64,000 nt of DNA from JAKACA01 sp049510975 (GTDB lineage: Bacteria > Actinomycetota > Acidimicrobiia > Acidimicrobiales > Bog-793): NCBI GenBank assembly GCA_049510975.1, contig JBEKYM010000015.1, positions 10,142-74,141 of the forward strand. Reading direction: 5' to 3'. Below, piece after piece: positions 16,994-25,805 of this stretch. How positions within the stretch are numbered: position 1 is the stretch's first letter; each line of letters starts with the position of its first letter. The position numbers and the translations under genes were made by a program. A model generated the notes under the pieces. The model saw only the letters and a program-made list of their open reading frames with translations. It was not told the origin of the DNA and made no database searches.

Positions 16994-19006
16994 GTGACCG
17001 GCTCCGATCAGCAAGGCAGCGGCGTCGAGGTCGAGTGGCAGCTGGACGCCATCGACCTACGACCGGTCGAACGATGGCTGGCGGTTCGAGGTGCCCTGCC
17101 CTCGGGACGGTCGAGGGCTCGTGGCGGACTCGGTCAGCAAGCCGATCCCGCTGCGGACGAGCCGAAGCAGCTGCTCGTGTCGATGCCTGGCCTGGAGGCT
17201 GTCGCTGGGCCGGTCAAACGGCTCGTCGACGCCTATTTCGACACACCCGACTGGCGCCTCGGACGGTCCGGCTACGTGCTGCGGACACGCCAGCGAGCGG
17301 GACGGTTCGAGGCGACGTTGAAGGATCTGGCGCCGTCGACGGCCGGTCTTCGCCGGCGCCTCGAGGTGACCGAACCCCTGGCTTCGGCTGAGCTCGACGG
17401 CCTCGACCCGGCGGGTCCTGTCGGACGTCGGGTGAAGCCGTTGATCGGGACCCGGGTGCTGTCGCAGGTGCTGGAAGTCCGCACCCGCCGGCGTCCCTAT
17501 GCCCTCGAGGTCCGAGGGACGCCCGTCGGCGAGGTCGCCCTCGACGACACCGTGATCGTCGCCGGAGAGGAGCGCCATCGCATTCGACTCCAGCGAGTCG
17601 AAGTCGAGGTGCTGCCGGCCTGGGTGGAGTCGCTCTCCCCACTCGTGGAGCGACTCCGGCTGGACTGCGGGCTGCAACCGGCCACGTTGTCGAAGTTCGA
17701 GGCAGGGTTGCTCGGCGCTGGTTTCGTCATCCCGAGGCCGTCCGATCTCGGTTCGACCGAGATCTCCGACCGATCGACGGTGGCCGATGTCGCCTATGCG
17801 GTCTTGCGCCGCGACGCCGGGGCGATGCTCACTCACGAGGCGGGCACTCGCCTCGGGGAGGACATCGAGTCGCTCCATCAGATGCGCGTGGCAACTCGAC
17901 GCATGCGAGCAGCCCTCTCGCTCTTTCGCACGGTCCTGCCGGCGCGTGCGCCCCGCTTGCACGAGGAGCTGGGCTGGCTCGCCGGTGTGCTCGGAGCCGT
18001 CCGCGATCTCGACATCCAGCTCCAGAACCTCGATTCGTGGACCGAGGAGCTGCCGGGCGCCCACCGCCAGGCCCTCGACGAGCTCGGTGATCTGCTCGTG
18101 CAACATCACCGCGGCGCCCGCGCCGCTCTGCTGGAGGCGCTTGACTCGCGGCGCTACGAGCGACTTGTGACAGCGCTCACCTCGATGTTGGACCAGGGCC
18201 CCGTCCGGCGCGCCTCGGCACCGCACGTCGCCGCACTGGAGGCACTCCCCGAGCTGATCTCGCAACGCCACCGGGAAGCGGAGAAGGCAGTGCGGCGCGC
18301 CCATCGCACGGGCGTCGTGGACGACTTTCACCGCTTGCGGATTCGTTGCAAGCGCCTGCGTTACGCCATCGAGTTCACCGGCGACCTCTACGGCGGTGAC
18401 GTGAAACGGTACGCCCGCCAGGTTGCCTCCCTCCAGGACGCCCTCGGCCTCATCCAGGATGCCGAGACGGCCGCCCACCGCCTCCAGGACATCGCACTCG
18501 GCGAAGAGGGCGATGCCCTGCCGCGCGCCACGCTGTTCGCCATGGGGATGGTGTCGCAACGCCGCGCCTCCGAAGCCGTCGACCGCCTTGCCAAGCTGCC
18601 GCCGGCGAAGCACTTGGTCAACGGCAAGCTCTGGGACAAGGCCGTCTCGACGATGGAGCACCGCCGGGAGGAGGCGGCGGCCGAGGCGGCCGAGCGCGCC
18701 GAAGCCGAGCGCGTGCTCGCGGAGCGCGTGGCCGCCGCACAACCCAACGAGGCCGCACCGGTCGCAGGGCGTGCACGCCCCGCCCTGCCGAGCGCCGGAC
18801 TGCCCTCGGCAAACCAGACAGCCGCCGTCCGCCCCGTCACCGGCGCCGCCCGGCCTACCGGATCGGGTGGGCACCGCCCCTCCCGCCGCCGCCCCACGAC
18901 GGCTACGACTCGGGCCGCCGCCAAGGCGCCGGCCCCGGCAGCTCAGGCCGGCGTCGACGAGGCCAAGACGGTCACTCCCATCCGCCGCCGCTCGGCGCCT
19001 GGCTGA
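16994..19006 (+). CDS. CYTH and CHAD domain protein
   Basis: A 670-residue protein. Residues 5 to about 230 are CYTH-like, a triphosphate-tunnel fold: EVEWQLDAID, VDAYFDTPDWRL, LRTRQRAGRFEATLK. Residues about 265-545 are a CHAD helical domain with VATRRMRAALSLF and FHRLRIRCKRLRYAIEF, two Arg/Lys-rich hairpins known to bind inorganic polyphosphate. The last 100 residues are a disordered Ala/Pro/Arg-rich tail. GTG at 16994 is chosen because the CYTH strand starts 10 residues later. Its 3' end overlaps the convergent hydrolase gene by 64 bp. The protein probably binds or processes polyphosphate; this is a family inference. Confidence 0.88.
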   Translation: MTGSDQQGSGVEVEWQLDAIDLRPVERWLAVRGALPSGRSRARGGLGQQADPAADEPKQLLVSMPGLEAVAGPVKRLVDAYFDTPDWRLGRSGYVLRTRQRAGRFEATLKDLAPSTAGLRRRLEVTEPLASAELDGLDPAGPVGRRVKPLIGTRVLSQVLEVRTRRRPYALEVRGTPVGEVALDDTVIVAGEERHRIRLQRVEVEVLPAWVESLSPLVERLRLDCGLQPATLSKFEAGLLGAGFVIPRPSDLGSTEISDRSTVADVAYAVLRRDAGAMLTHEAGTRLGEDIESLHQMRVATRRMRAALSLFRTVLPARAPRLHEELGWLAGVLGAVRDLDIQLQNLDSWTEELPGAHRQALDELGDLLVQHHRGARAALLEALDSRRYERLVTALTSMLDQGPVRRASAPHVAALEALPELISQRHREAEKAVRRAHRTGVVDDFHRLRIRCKRLRYAIEFTGDLYGGDVKRYARQVASLQDALGLIQDAETAAHRLQDIALGEEGDALPRATLFAMGMVSQRRASEAVDRLAKLPPAKHLVNGKLWDKAVSTMEHRREEAAAEAAERAEAERVLAERVAAAQPNEAAPVAGRARPALPSAGLPSANQTAAVRPVTGAARPTGSGGHRPSRRRPTTATTRAAAKAPAPAAQAGVDEAKTVTPIRRRSAPG

Positions 19007-19749
19007 CGGGCGGCGGCTGCCGCCACGAGGGCGTCGAAGAGCGCCTGCTGCTCCGGGTCGACCTCGGCGGTCATCTCCGGATGCCACTGCACGGCGATGG
19101 CGAAGGGGTGTGGCGCGAGGGGCTCGATCGCTTCGACGCATCCGTCCCCGGAGCGGGCCGTCACCCGCAGGCCGGCGCCAAGCGTGTCCACGGACTGGTG
19201 ATGAGCCGAAGTGCAGCGAGAAGCCCGCAACCCGCCGATGGCCCGGGCGAGGTGGCTCCCCGCCTCGATGTCGACGGCGTGCGTGCCGAGGTACATGTCG
19301 TGCGGTCGTCCGTGCACGTCGTCGTCGAAACCCGGGTGCTCGGAGAGATGCTGATAGAGGGTCCCCCCGAGAGCGACGTTCACGACCTGGCAGCCGCGGC
19401 AGATCGCCAGCAGCGGAATGTCGGCGGCAAGGGCGTACCGGGCCAACTCCATCTCCATGTCGTCACGGAAGGCGTTGAAGCCGTAGCTCATCGGGTGGGC
19501 GTCCTGGCCGTAGGTGGTCGGATCGAGGTCGCCGCCACCGATCAGCAGGAGGCCGTCCGCCGCCGCGAGCAGCTCCTCGGGCTCGCATGCGGGGGCATCG
19601 GTGATGGCGGGTAGCAGGATCACGCGAGCGCCCGCCCGATGCAGGCTCTGTACATAGCGTTCCGACAGGGCGACATGACCGGCCGGGCGGTTGGGGGTGG
19701 CGCTCTGCGGCAGCTCGTACGCGACCACGGCGATCACCGGGTGCGTCAC
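18943..19749 (-). CDS. Class I glutamine-amidotransferase-like hydrolase (PuuD/gamma-glutamyl-GABA hydrolase family)
   Basis: A 268-residue protein. It begins PVIAVVAYELPQ, has LLIGGGDLDPTTYG near residue 70, the nucleophile elbow IPLLAICRGCQVVNVALGGTL with Cys near residue 117, TSAHHQSVDTLG, and the catalytic His-Glu in IAVQWHPEM near residue 225. The family cleaves gamma-glutamyl amides. The GTG start overlaps the His-rich gene's stop by 4 bp, forming a minus-strand operon divergent from the ATP-grasp genes. Next to amide-forming ligases, it may trim or release a glutamyl amide. Its 3' end overlaps the CYTH-CHAD gene. Confidence 0.88.
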   Translation of the reverse strand: MTHPVIAVVAYELPQSATPNRPAGHVALSERYVQSLHRAGARVILLPAITDAPACEPEELLAAADGLLLIGGGDLDPTTYGQDAHPMSYGFNAFRDDMEMELARYALAADIPLLAICRGCQVVNVALGGTLYQHLSEHPGFDDDVHGRPHDMYLGTHAVDIEAGSHLARAIGGLRASRCTSAHHQSVDTLGAGLRVTARSGDGCVEAIEPLAPHPFAIAVQWHPEMTAEVDPEQQALFDALVAAAAARQPGAERRRMGVTVLASSTPA

Positions 19750-20276
19750 GGCGCACCACCTTCTGCCCCCGGCGTCGCCGGGCCGGCTGCCTTCTTTCGG
19801 CGGCTGCTCGCCAGCGGTGCGGCCGGAACCTGCAGACCTTCGGCGCCCGCACGAGCCGGCGTTGCCAGCGGCTCGGTGGCTGCCGGCCGCCGAGCCGGCC
19901 GCTTGGCGGCGCTTGCCGGCTTGCCCGCCTTGGACACCTGAGCGGATGCTGCGCCCTTGCCGCCGGTTACCGACCCCGAGCCCTGCCCGACGGGAGGACC
20001 GATGGGATGGGCGTGATCGTGCGCCTCCGTGGCGTGCTCGGACTCGAAGTCGACGTGAGGATGGTGGGAGTGGCGCTCCTCGGCGTGGCTGTGCTCGTGC
20101 CGGTGGCGAAACCCCAGGTGCTCGAAGACACCGCTGTGCTCGAAGAAATTGTGCGTCACGTGGTAGTGGTCGTGCCCATGTGCCATGGCCTCATGGCTGT
20201 GCTCGTGAGAATCGTGAGAATCGTGAGAATGGCGGGAGTCGGCGGCATCGTGGCCGCCGTGGCTCGACTCGGTCAC
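19746..20276 (-). CDS. Histidine-rich protein of unknown function
   Basis: A 176-residue protein with no recognised domain. The first 95 residues hold about 27 His, many in HSHDSHDSHEHSH-type patterns with Asp, Ser and Glu, around a short less biased segment with VTHNFFEHSGVFEHLGF. Residues 95-176 are Ala/Pro/Lys/Arg-rich (KPASAAKRPARRPAA). There is no signal peptide. Such sequence could bind divalent metal, and consecutive-His proteins have also been reported to bind polyphosphate. The neighbouring CHAD gene makes the second idea attractive but unproven. It shares a 4-bp overlap with the PuuD-like gene, which supports translation. Confidence 0.7.
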   Translation of the reverse strand: MTESSHGGHDAADSRHSHDSHDSHEHSHEAMAHGHDHYHVTHNFFEHSGVFEHLGFRHRHEHSHAEERHSHHPHVDFESEHATEAHDHAHPIGPPVGQGSGSVTGGKGAASAQVSKAGKPASAAKRPARRPAATEPLATPARAGAEGLQVPAAPLASSRRKKAAGPATPGAEGGAP

Positions 20277-20484
20277 TGGGTCCTCGTCTCTGGCAATCGG
20301 GGTGCTGGTAATCGGGTCACCGCGAGCCTATCGACAGCCGGGTACCGCCTCGTCAAAGCTGATCGTCGAGACTGGACGGTCTCCCTTGACCGAGCCGCTC
20401 CAGCGTAGGACGATGCAGCCTGCCACCCCGGAGCCGACACTGGTCCGAGGTTGGTCCCGATCGCAGAGGAGTCGAAGGATCTTG

Positions 20485-21432
20485 GTGAACAAAGTCGGGC
20501 TGCTCGTCGGGATGGAGAACACGTTCCCGGTCCCGTTCCTCCAAGCGGTCAACGACAAGGGCAAAGCCGACGGCATCGAGGCGGAGCTGGCGGTGCTGGG
20601 CAAAGTCACCGAGTTCGACGTTCCGCCCCGCTACAGCGTCATCGTCGATCGCATCTCGCACGAGGTGGGGTACTACCGGGCGTTCCTGAAGAGCGCCGCC
20701 CTGAACGGCACGGTGGTCATCAACGATCCCTTCTGGTGGGAAGCCGACGAGAAGTTTTTCGAGTGCACGCTCGCCCGCCACTTGGGCGTGGCCGTGCCGA
20801 AGACCGTCGTCCTCCCGAACAAGGCCTACGAAGCCGGCATCGTCCTCGAGAAGTCCCTCCGCAACCTGGAGTACCCGCTCGACTGGGACGAGATCCTCGC
20901 CTACACGGGGCTGCCTGCCGTGCTCAAGCCCAATACCGGGGGAGGATGGCGGGACGTCTACATCGTGCACTCGCTCGAGGAACTGTTGCGCGACTACGAC
21001 CAGACCGGCACGAAGACGATGATCCTGCAGGAGTTCATCGACTGGGACGACTACGTGCGCTGCGTGGTCATCGGTGGTGAGGTCCTCGTCTTCAGATACG
21101 ACCCGAGGCGGAGCTTCTTCGAGCGCTATGTCACCGACGATCCTCCACCGGCGTGGCTGGTCGAGCGGGCGACCGAGGACGCTCTCACGCTCACCGACTC
21201 CCTCGGATACGACATGGACACGGTCGAGTTCGCCGTTCGCGACGGAGTCCTGTTCGCCATCGACTGGCTCAACCCGGCGCCCGATTTCGACAACTTCTCC
21301 ATCAAGGAGGAGGGTTTCGCCTGGGTGATCGACAAGATGAGCGATCTCGTGCTCCGCTACGCACGGGGCGAGCGCACGTCACCTTGGCAGGGTGAGCACC
21401 GTTGGTGGCGTTTCGTCGACCACGATGGCTGA
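20485..21432 (+). CDS. ATP-grasp family ligase
   Basis: A 315-residue ATP-grasp protein. It begins NKVGLLVGMENTFP, and the pre-ATP-grasp part contains VIVDRISHEVGYYR and NDPFWWEADEKFFE. The nucleotide site is seen as LPAVLKPNTGGGWRDVYIV near residue 155, MILQEFIDWDDYVRCVVIG, and metal-binding residues in DTVEFAVRDGVLFAIDWLNPAPDFD near residue 275. ATP-grasp enzymes join a carboxylate to an amine or thiol through an acyl phosphate. GTG at 20485 is chosen for its AAGGA 6-7 nt upstream; an ATG at 20413 would add 24 residues. It is the first of three ligase genes; its stop overlaps the next start by 8 bp. Confidence 0.83.
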   Translation: MNKVGLLVGMENTFPVPFLQAVNDKGKADGIEAELAVLGKVTEFDVPPRYSVIVDRISHEVGYYRAFLKSAALNGTVVINDPFWWEADEKFFECTLARHLGVAVPKTVVLPNKAYEAGIVLEKSLRNLEYPLDWDEILAYTGLPAVLKPNTGGGWRDVYIVHSLEELLRDYDQTGTKTMILQEFIDWDDYVRCVVIGGEVLVFRYDPRRSFFERYVTDDPPPAWLVERATEDALTLTDSLGYDMDTVEFAVRDGVLFAIDWLNPAPDFDNFSIKEEGFAWVIDKMSDLVLRYARGERTSPWQGEHRWWRFVDHDG

Positions 21433-22801
21433 ACAGGCGGCGCCGGCGCAACGCGCCGTCGAGGCGTATCACGACCTGCTTGGCGATGACGAGCTCTTGG
21501 CCGCGAGCGCCGCTCAGCTCGAGAGCGGCCAACACGCTGCCAACTTGTACTTCGGCGAGCATCCACTGTCGATCTCGCTCCGCCCGCGTCTGATCTCGAG
21601 CACCGACTGGGAGCGAGCGGTGGCCGCCGGCGAGGCGATCTGCGGTGCGCTCTCCACGCTCGAAGCGGCGCTCCTCTCCGATGCCGATCTTCGTCGGGAG
21701 CTCGACCTCGAGGCGACCGAGGAGCGGCTCGCGCTCGCCGACCCGGGTTGCCGGCTGTCGTCGCCGTCCTCGCGGCTCGACAGCTTCTTCGCCGACGAAG
21801 TGCGATACGTGGAGTACAACGCCGAGTCGCCGGCGGGCATGGCCTTCGGGGACGTCCTTGCCGAAGTGATGGAGTCTCTCCCCGTCATGCAGCGCTTTCG
21901 ACGGCGCTGGCAGCTGCGGTCGCTCCCGACTCGTTTCTCGCAGCTCGACTGCATGCTGCGAGCGTTCCGAGAGTGGGGAGGGGCCGATCTCCCCTCCATC
22001 GCCATCGTCGACTGGCAGGGAGTCCCGACTGTCGCCGAGTTCGAGATGTTCCGGGAGTACTTCCTCGCCAACGACGTCCCCTGTGTGATCGCCGACCCGC
22101 AGTCGCTGTCGTACGACGGCTCCCGCCTGCGAGCGGCGGACGGCACCGAGATCACGATCGTCTACCGACGCGTGCTCACGAGCGAGCTGTTGGCCCACGC
22201 CGGTGGATCCGACCCGCTGTGCCGGGCGTACCTGGACGGCAATGTCGTCGTCGTGAACCCGTTTCGCGCCAAGCTGCTGCACAAGAAGATGAGCTTGGCG
22301 ATGCTCTCCGACGACCGATACAGCTCGTTGTTCAGCCCGTTGGAGCGAGCGGCCATCGGTCGCCACATCCCCTGGACCCGGCGTTTCCGGGAGGGACGGT
22401 CGACCCGGGCAGGCGCCGAGATCCGCGACCTTCCCGCCTACGTCGCCGAGCACCGCGACAGCCTTGTGCTCAAGCCGAATGACGAATACGGCGGCAAGGG
22501 GGTCGTGCTCGGCTGGACGGTCGACGATCACGAGTGGGAGCAGGTGCTGAGGGTGGCTCTGCACGAGACCTACGTCGTGCAGGAGGCGGTTCCGGTGCCG
22601 CGGGAACTGTGGCCGCTGGCGCTCGGCGGCTCACTCGAGATGGTGGACATGGCCGTCGACATGGACCCGTACCTCTTCGGCGGTGTCGTGGGCGGAGCGC
22701 TCATCCGCCTGGCGTCGTCCGCTTTACTGAACGTGACCGCAGGAACCGGCAGCGTCGTCCCGACGTTCGTCGTAGAAGGAGAGTTAGGGGAGGCAACGTG
22801 A
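21425..22801 (+). CDS. Circularly permuted type 2 ATP-grasp protein
   Basis: A 458-residue protein of the circularly permuted ATP-grasp group related to DUF404/DUF407 and glutathionylspermidine-synthase-like ligases. Visible elements are VRYVEYNAESPAGMAFGDV near residue 130, SIAIVDWQGVPT, TEITIVYRRVLTSEL near residue 245, NPFRAKLLHKKMSLAML, and SLVLKPNDEYGGKGVVLGW near residue 355. Start at the ATG at 21425, inside the previous gene's last codons; a GTG at 21392 is an alternative. Its TGA overlaps the carboxylate-amine ligase GTG by 4 bp. It probably forms an amide bond on a small peptide-like substrate. Confidence 0.83.
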   Translation: MAEQAAPAQRAVEAYHDLLGDDELLAASAAQLESGQHAANLYFGEHPLSISLRPRLISSTDWERAVAAGEAICGALSTLEAALLSDADLRRELDLEATEERLALADPGCRLSSPSSRLDSFFADEVRYVEYNAESPAGMAFGDVLAEVMESLPVMQRFRRRWQLRSLPTRFSQLDCMLRAFREWGGADLPSIAIVDWQGVPTVAEFEMFREYFLANDVPCVIADPQSLSYDGSRLRAADGTEITIVYRRVLTSELLAHAGGSDPLCRAYLDGNVVVVNPFRAKLLHKKMSLAMLSDDRYSSLFSPLERAAIGRHIPWTRRFREGRSTRAGAEIRDLPAYVAEHRDSLVLKPNDEYGGKGVVLGWTVDDHEWEQVLRVALHETYVVQEAVPVPRELWPLALGGSLEMVDMAVDMDPYLFGGVVGGALIRLASSALLNVTAGTGSVVPTFVVEGELGEAT

Positions 22802-23919
22802 CGACGCTCGACCTCGGCCGAGACCTCACGATCGGCATCGAGCAGGAGTTCCAGATCATCGACGCCGGCGGTGAGCTCACTCATCACATCGACACGCTCC
22901 TGCTGTCGACCCGCGACCAGTTCGGCGAGGATGTGAAAGCCGAGATGCTGCAGTCGGCCGTCGAGATCGGGACGAAGATCTGCGCTGACATCACTGCGGC
23001 CCGCGCCGAGCTGGTGCGCCTACGTGGTGGTCTCGTGGAGATTCTGGCCCGTGACGGCCTTCGTCTCGCGTCGGCTGGCACGCACCCGTTCTCCCATTGG
23101 GCAGATCAGCGAGTCACGGAGGCGGACCGCTACAAGATGCTCGAGGACGAGATGCAGGACCTCGTACGGGAGCTGCTGATCTTCGGCACGCACGTCCATG
23201 TCGGCATCCCTGATCCCGAGCTCCGCATCGACGTCATGAACGAGGCTCGTTACTTCCTTCCCCACCTGCTCGCCCTGTCGACATCCTCGCCGTTCTGGCT
23301 CGGTCGCAGGACCGGGCTCAAGTCGTATCGCAGCGTCGTCTGGTCGCGCTTTCCTCGCAGCGGGATTCCCCCAGAGCTCAATTCCTACGGCGAGCTCGAG
23401 GACCTCATCGGGCTGCTCGTGAAGACGAACTGCATCGACGACGGCAAGAAGGTCTGGTGGGACCTGAGGCCGCATCACCTCTACCCGACGCTCGAATTCC
23501 GAGTCTGCGATGCCGTCACCAAAATCGACGAAGCACTCTGCCTGGCTGCGCTCACGCAGTCGATCTGCGCCAAGCTGCTGAAGCTTCGGCGGAACAACCT
23601 CGGCTTTCGGCGGTACTCGCCGCACCTCATCGCCGAGAACAAATGGCGGGCGATGCGGCACGGTGTCAGCGGTCAGCTCATCGACTTCGGTCGACAGGCT
23701 GAGGTCCCGATGGCGAACCTCGTCGAGGAGCTCCTCGAGTTCCTCGACGACGTCGTAGACGAGCTCGGTTGCCGGGCCGAGGTCGCCTACGCTCAGACGA
23801 TCGTCCAGGAGGGCACGAGCGCCGACCGCCAGCTGGCCGTGTTCGAGGCGACCAGCTCGTATCACGCTGTCGTCGACTCGATCGCGGCGGAGACTGTCGA
23901 GGGTCTGGACCTCGGCTGA
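22798..23919 (+). CDS. Carboxylate-amine ligase, YbdK/GCS2 family
   Basis: A 373-residue glutamate-cysteine-ligase-like enzyme of normal family length. It opens with LTIGIEQEFQIID, has SAVEIGTKICADI, GTHPFSHWADQRVT, the metal/ATP motif IFGTHVHVGIPDP near residue 140, and RPHHLYPTLEFRVCD near residue 225. GCS2-type enzymes activate a carboxylate (often glutamate) and attach an amine. Start at the GTG at 22798, preceded by AGGGGAGG and overlapping the ATP-grasp stop by 4 bp. It closes the three-ligase operon and faces two convergent esterase genes 7 bp away. Confidence 0.88.
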   Translation: MTTLDLGRDLTIGIEQEFQIIDAGGELTHHIDTLLLSTRDQFGEDVKAEMLQSAVEIGTKICADITAARAELVRLRGGLVEILARDGLRLASAGTHPFSHWADQRVTEADRYKMLEDEMQDLVRELLIFGTHVHVGIPDPELRIDVMNEARYFLPHLLALSTSSPFWLGRRTGLKSYRSVVWSRFPRSGIPPELNSYGELEDLIGLLVKTNCIDDGKKVWWDLRPHHLYPTLEFRVCDAVTKIDEALCLAALTQSICAKLLKLRRNNLGFRRYSPHLIAENKWRAMRHGVSGQLIDFGRQAEVPMANLVEELLEFLDDVVDELGCRAEVAYAQTIVQEGTSADRQLAVFEATSSYHAVVDSIAAETVEGLDLG

Positions 23920-23926
23920 CCGCCGG

Positions 23927-24670
23927 TCAGCAGTGCCGAGGGAGGTGCAGCGCCAGTTGGCGCTGCCACCACGGCCAGTCGTGGGCTGAGTCGAAGCCCC
24001 ACACGTCGAGCACGAGCGGGATGGCCTTGGACTGAAGGAGGCTCGCCAGGCGCAAGGTGCTCGAGAGCGCTCCGCTGGCGTTGTCGTCCTCGAAGGGCCC
24101 TTGCCCGACCACGAGGGTCAGCTCCACCTGGCTGCGCAGCCACTCGAGGTGGTCGCCGTTCAAGTTGGCGACGTAATCGACGGGGTTGTGAAAGTAGAAC
24201 GCGTCCCCTCGCTCGCCCCAACCCATCTTCGACATGTCGTAGGCGCCTGACATGCAGATCGCTCGCCCGAACAGCTCGGCATGCCGCAGGGCGATGTTGG
24301 CGGCGTGATAGGCGCCGAAACTGCACCCGGTCACGAGAATGTCGTCGCGTCCCGCGCAGTCGGCATGAATGAAAGCGGCGACGTCGTGGACGACGAAGTC
24401 CTCGAAGCGCTGGTGCTCCCTCGCCCGCTGTTCGAGTGGGAGGTCGGCTCGCCGCCAGCTGCCCGATTCGAAGCTGTCGATGCAGTAGATCTTCACCCGT
24501 CCGTCGTCGACGAGCGAGGCGACGGCGTCGAGCAAGCCGTTGTTCTCGAAGTCCTCCGCCCGGCCGCTATCGGAGGCGAACACGAGCACGGGCCGGCCCC
24601 AGTCGCCATAGGCGATGACTTTCGAATCGCCGAGCGCAATCGAGTGGAGGACGACGGTGTCACGTCTCAA
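23927..24670 (-). CDS. Esterase family alpha/beta hydrolase
   Basis: A 247-residue cytoplasmic serine hydrolase. The nucleophile elbow is DDILVTGCSFGAYHAANIA near residue 110 (GCSFG, GxSxG), preceded by VKIYCIDSFESGSW and followed by RAICMSGAYDMS; the C-terminal His is in FDSAHDWPWWQRQL. This resembles the putative-esterase group that includes enterochelin- and PHB-type enzymes. Start at the TTG at 24670, overlapping the stop of the upstream esterase gene by 4 bp; a longer frame exists but lies within that gene. It may hydrolyse or transfer the product of the neighbouring ligases. Confidence 0.82.
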   Translation of the reverse strand: MRRDTVVLHSIALGDSKVIAYGDWGRPVLVFASDSGRAEDFENNGLLDAVASLVDDGRVKIYCIDSFESGSWRRADLPLEQRAREHQRFEDFVVHDVAAFIHADCAGRDDILVTGCSFGAYHAANIALRHAELFGRAICMSGAYDMSKMGWGERGDAFYFHNPVDYVANLNGDHLEWLRSQVELTLVVGQGPFEDDNASGALSSTLRLASLLQSKAIPLVLDVWGFDSAHDWPWWQRQLALHLPRHC

Positions 24671-25752
24671 TGCCAGACCTTTCCGAGCAGTCCGACGAGG
24701 TGCGGCGTCCAGGCGTCGCGCCAGGCGATCCAGTTGTGGGCGTCCCGAACGATACGCAATTCCACCGCGTAGCCCTGCGTCGCGAGGGCTGCGGCGCACT
24801 CCTCGTTGTTCGCGAGGTTTCGCTCGACGGTCCCACAGGTCATGGCGACGTCGATGGGGTGCGGCCACGTGCGGGCGGCCAGCACGTCGCCGACGAACTG
24901 CTCAATACGCCCGAGGTTGGCCGATCCTTCCTCGCGACGCTCGTGAAAGAAGCTGCTCGACTCGAGGAACAGGGAGCCGAACAGCTCGGGCGAGCTCCGG
25001 TGAGCGTGGAGGAGGGCGACACCGCCAAGGCTTGCACCGAGCCCGGCTCGGTACTTCGCCTCTGGCGCGACGGCGCCGACGTCCCCGACGGCGGCGATGA
25101 GCTCCTCGGCGAGATAGGCGGCGAAGAGCGGGCTGGCGCTGTAGTGCTCGTCCCGCCGCGTGGGGTGGCAGAGAGCTGCCCGCATCGGCGGGAGCGTTCC
25201 TCTGGCGACCTGCGCGTCGAGCATCCTGAGCAGCCCGGAGAAGCGGGCGAACTCGGCACCGTCGAGCACGATGAGCAGGGGCAGCGGCACGTCTGGCCCT
25301 GTGCCGGCAGCCGACCACAGGATCGTCGGCTGCGCCTCGCCGAGCAGGTCGGAGGGCACATCGATCTCCTGGACGTCGCCGGCGGCGGGGTCGTCGCCCA
25401 GCCACGCGGGCGGGACGTAGCCGGGGAACTCGATGACCGAGCGCTCACCGAATGCCCCGGGAGCAGAGAGCGGGTTGGCGGGATCAAGGACCGTTTCGTG
25501 TTCGCCGCTCGGGCGCTCGAGCTCGAAGCGGTACTCGAGACGGTCAACGGCCGGTCGCAGCAGCACGCCCTCCCAGAGGTCCTCGCCGACGGCTGACAGC
25601 TGTGGGCCGGAGCGCGGATCCGCCACTTCCTGCAGGAGCGAGACACCCGAGACTTCGCCCGCCGGGGCCCGGAAGCGAAACGTCACCCGGTCCGATTCGA
25701 TCCTCGGCCCTGAAGTGTCCTCCGCCGGCTCTTCGTCCGTGCTGCCGGCCAC
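24667..25752 (-). CDS. Enterochelin-esterase-like protein with N-terminal beta-sandwich domain
   Basis: A 361-residue protein. Residues 1-130 resemble the N-terminal sandwich of Fes-type esterases (VTFRFRAPAGEVSGVSLL, LEYRFELERPSGE). The hydrolase domain carries LPLLIVLDGAEFARF near residue 160, the nucleophile in KYRAGLGASLGGVALLHAH near residue 245, and a His in RDAHNWIAWRDAW near the end. No signal peptide is seen. The GTG start is at 25752 and the stop overlaps the second esterase. Two tandem esterases opposite amide ligases suggest that an acylated peptide-like compound is processed; a true siderophore link is not shown. Confidence 0.83.
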   Translation of the reverse strand: MAGSTDEEPAEDTSGPRIESDRVTFRFRAPAGEVSGVSLLQEVADPRSGPQLSAVGEDLWEGVLLRPAVDRLEYRFELERPSGEHETVLDPANPLSAPGAFGERSVIEFPGYVPPAWLGDDPAAGDVQEIDVPSDLLGEAQPTILWSAAGTGPDVPLPLLIVLDGAEFARFSGLLRMLDAQVARGTLPPMRAALCHPTRRDEHYSASPLFAAYLAEELIAAVGDVGAVAPEAKYRAGLGASLGGVALLHAHRSSPELFGSLFLESSSFFHERREEGSANLGRIEQFVGDVLAARTWPHPIDVAMTCGTVERNLANNEECAAALATQGYAVELRIVRDAHNWIAWRDAWTPHLVGLLGKVWH

Positions 25753-25805
25753 CGCTCCGGGGGCCGAGGGGTCGCCGGGGTCGGCGCTGTCTCGGCTCAG
25801 GGGCT

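Noticed and set aside
20386..20411. TTGACC ... TAGGAC promoter for the ATP-grasp operon
   Set aside because: The spacing is 14 nt and the -10 is poor, so not listed as a feature.
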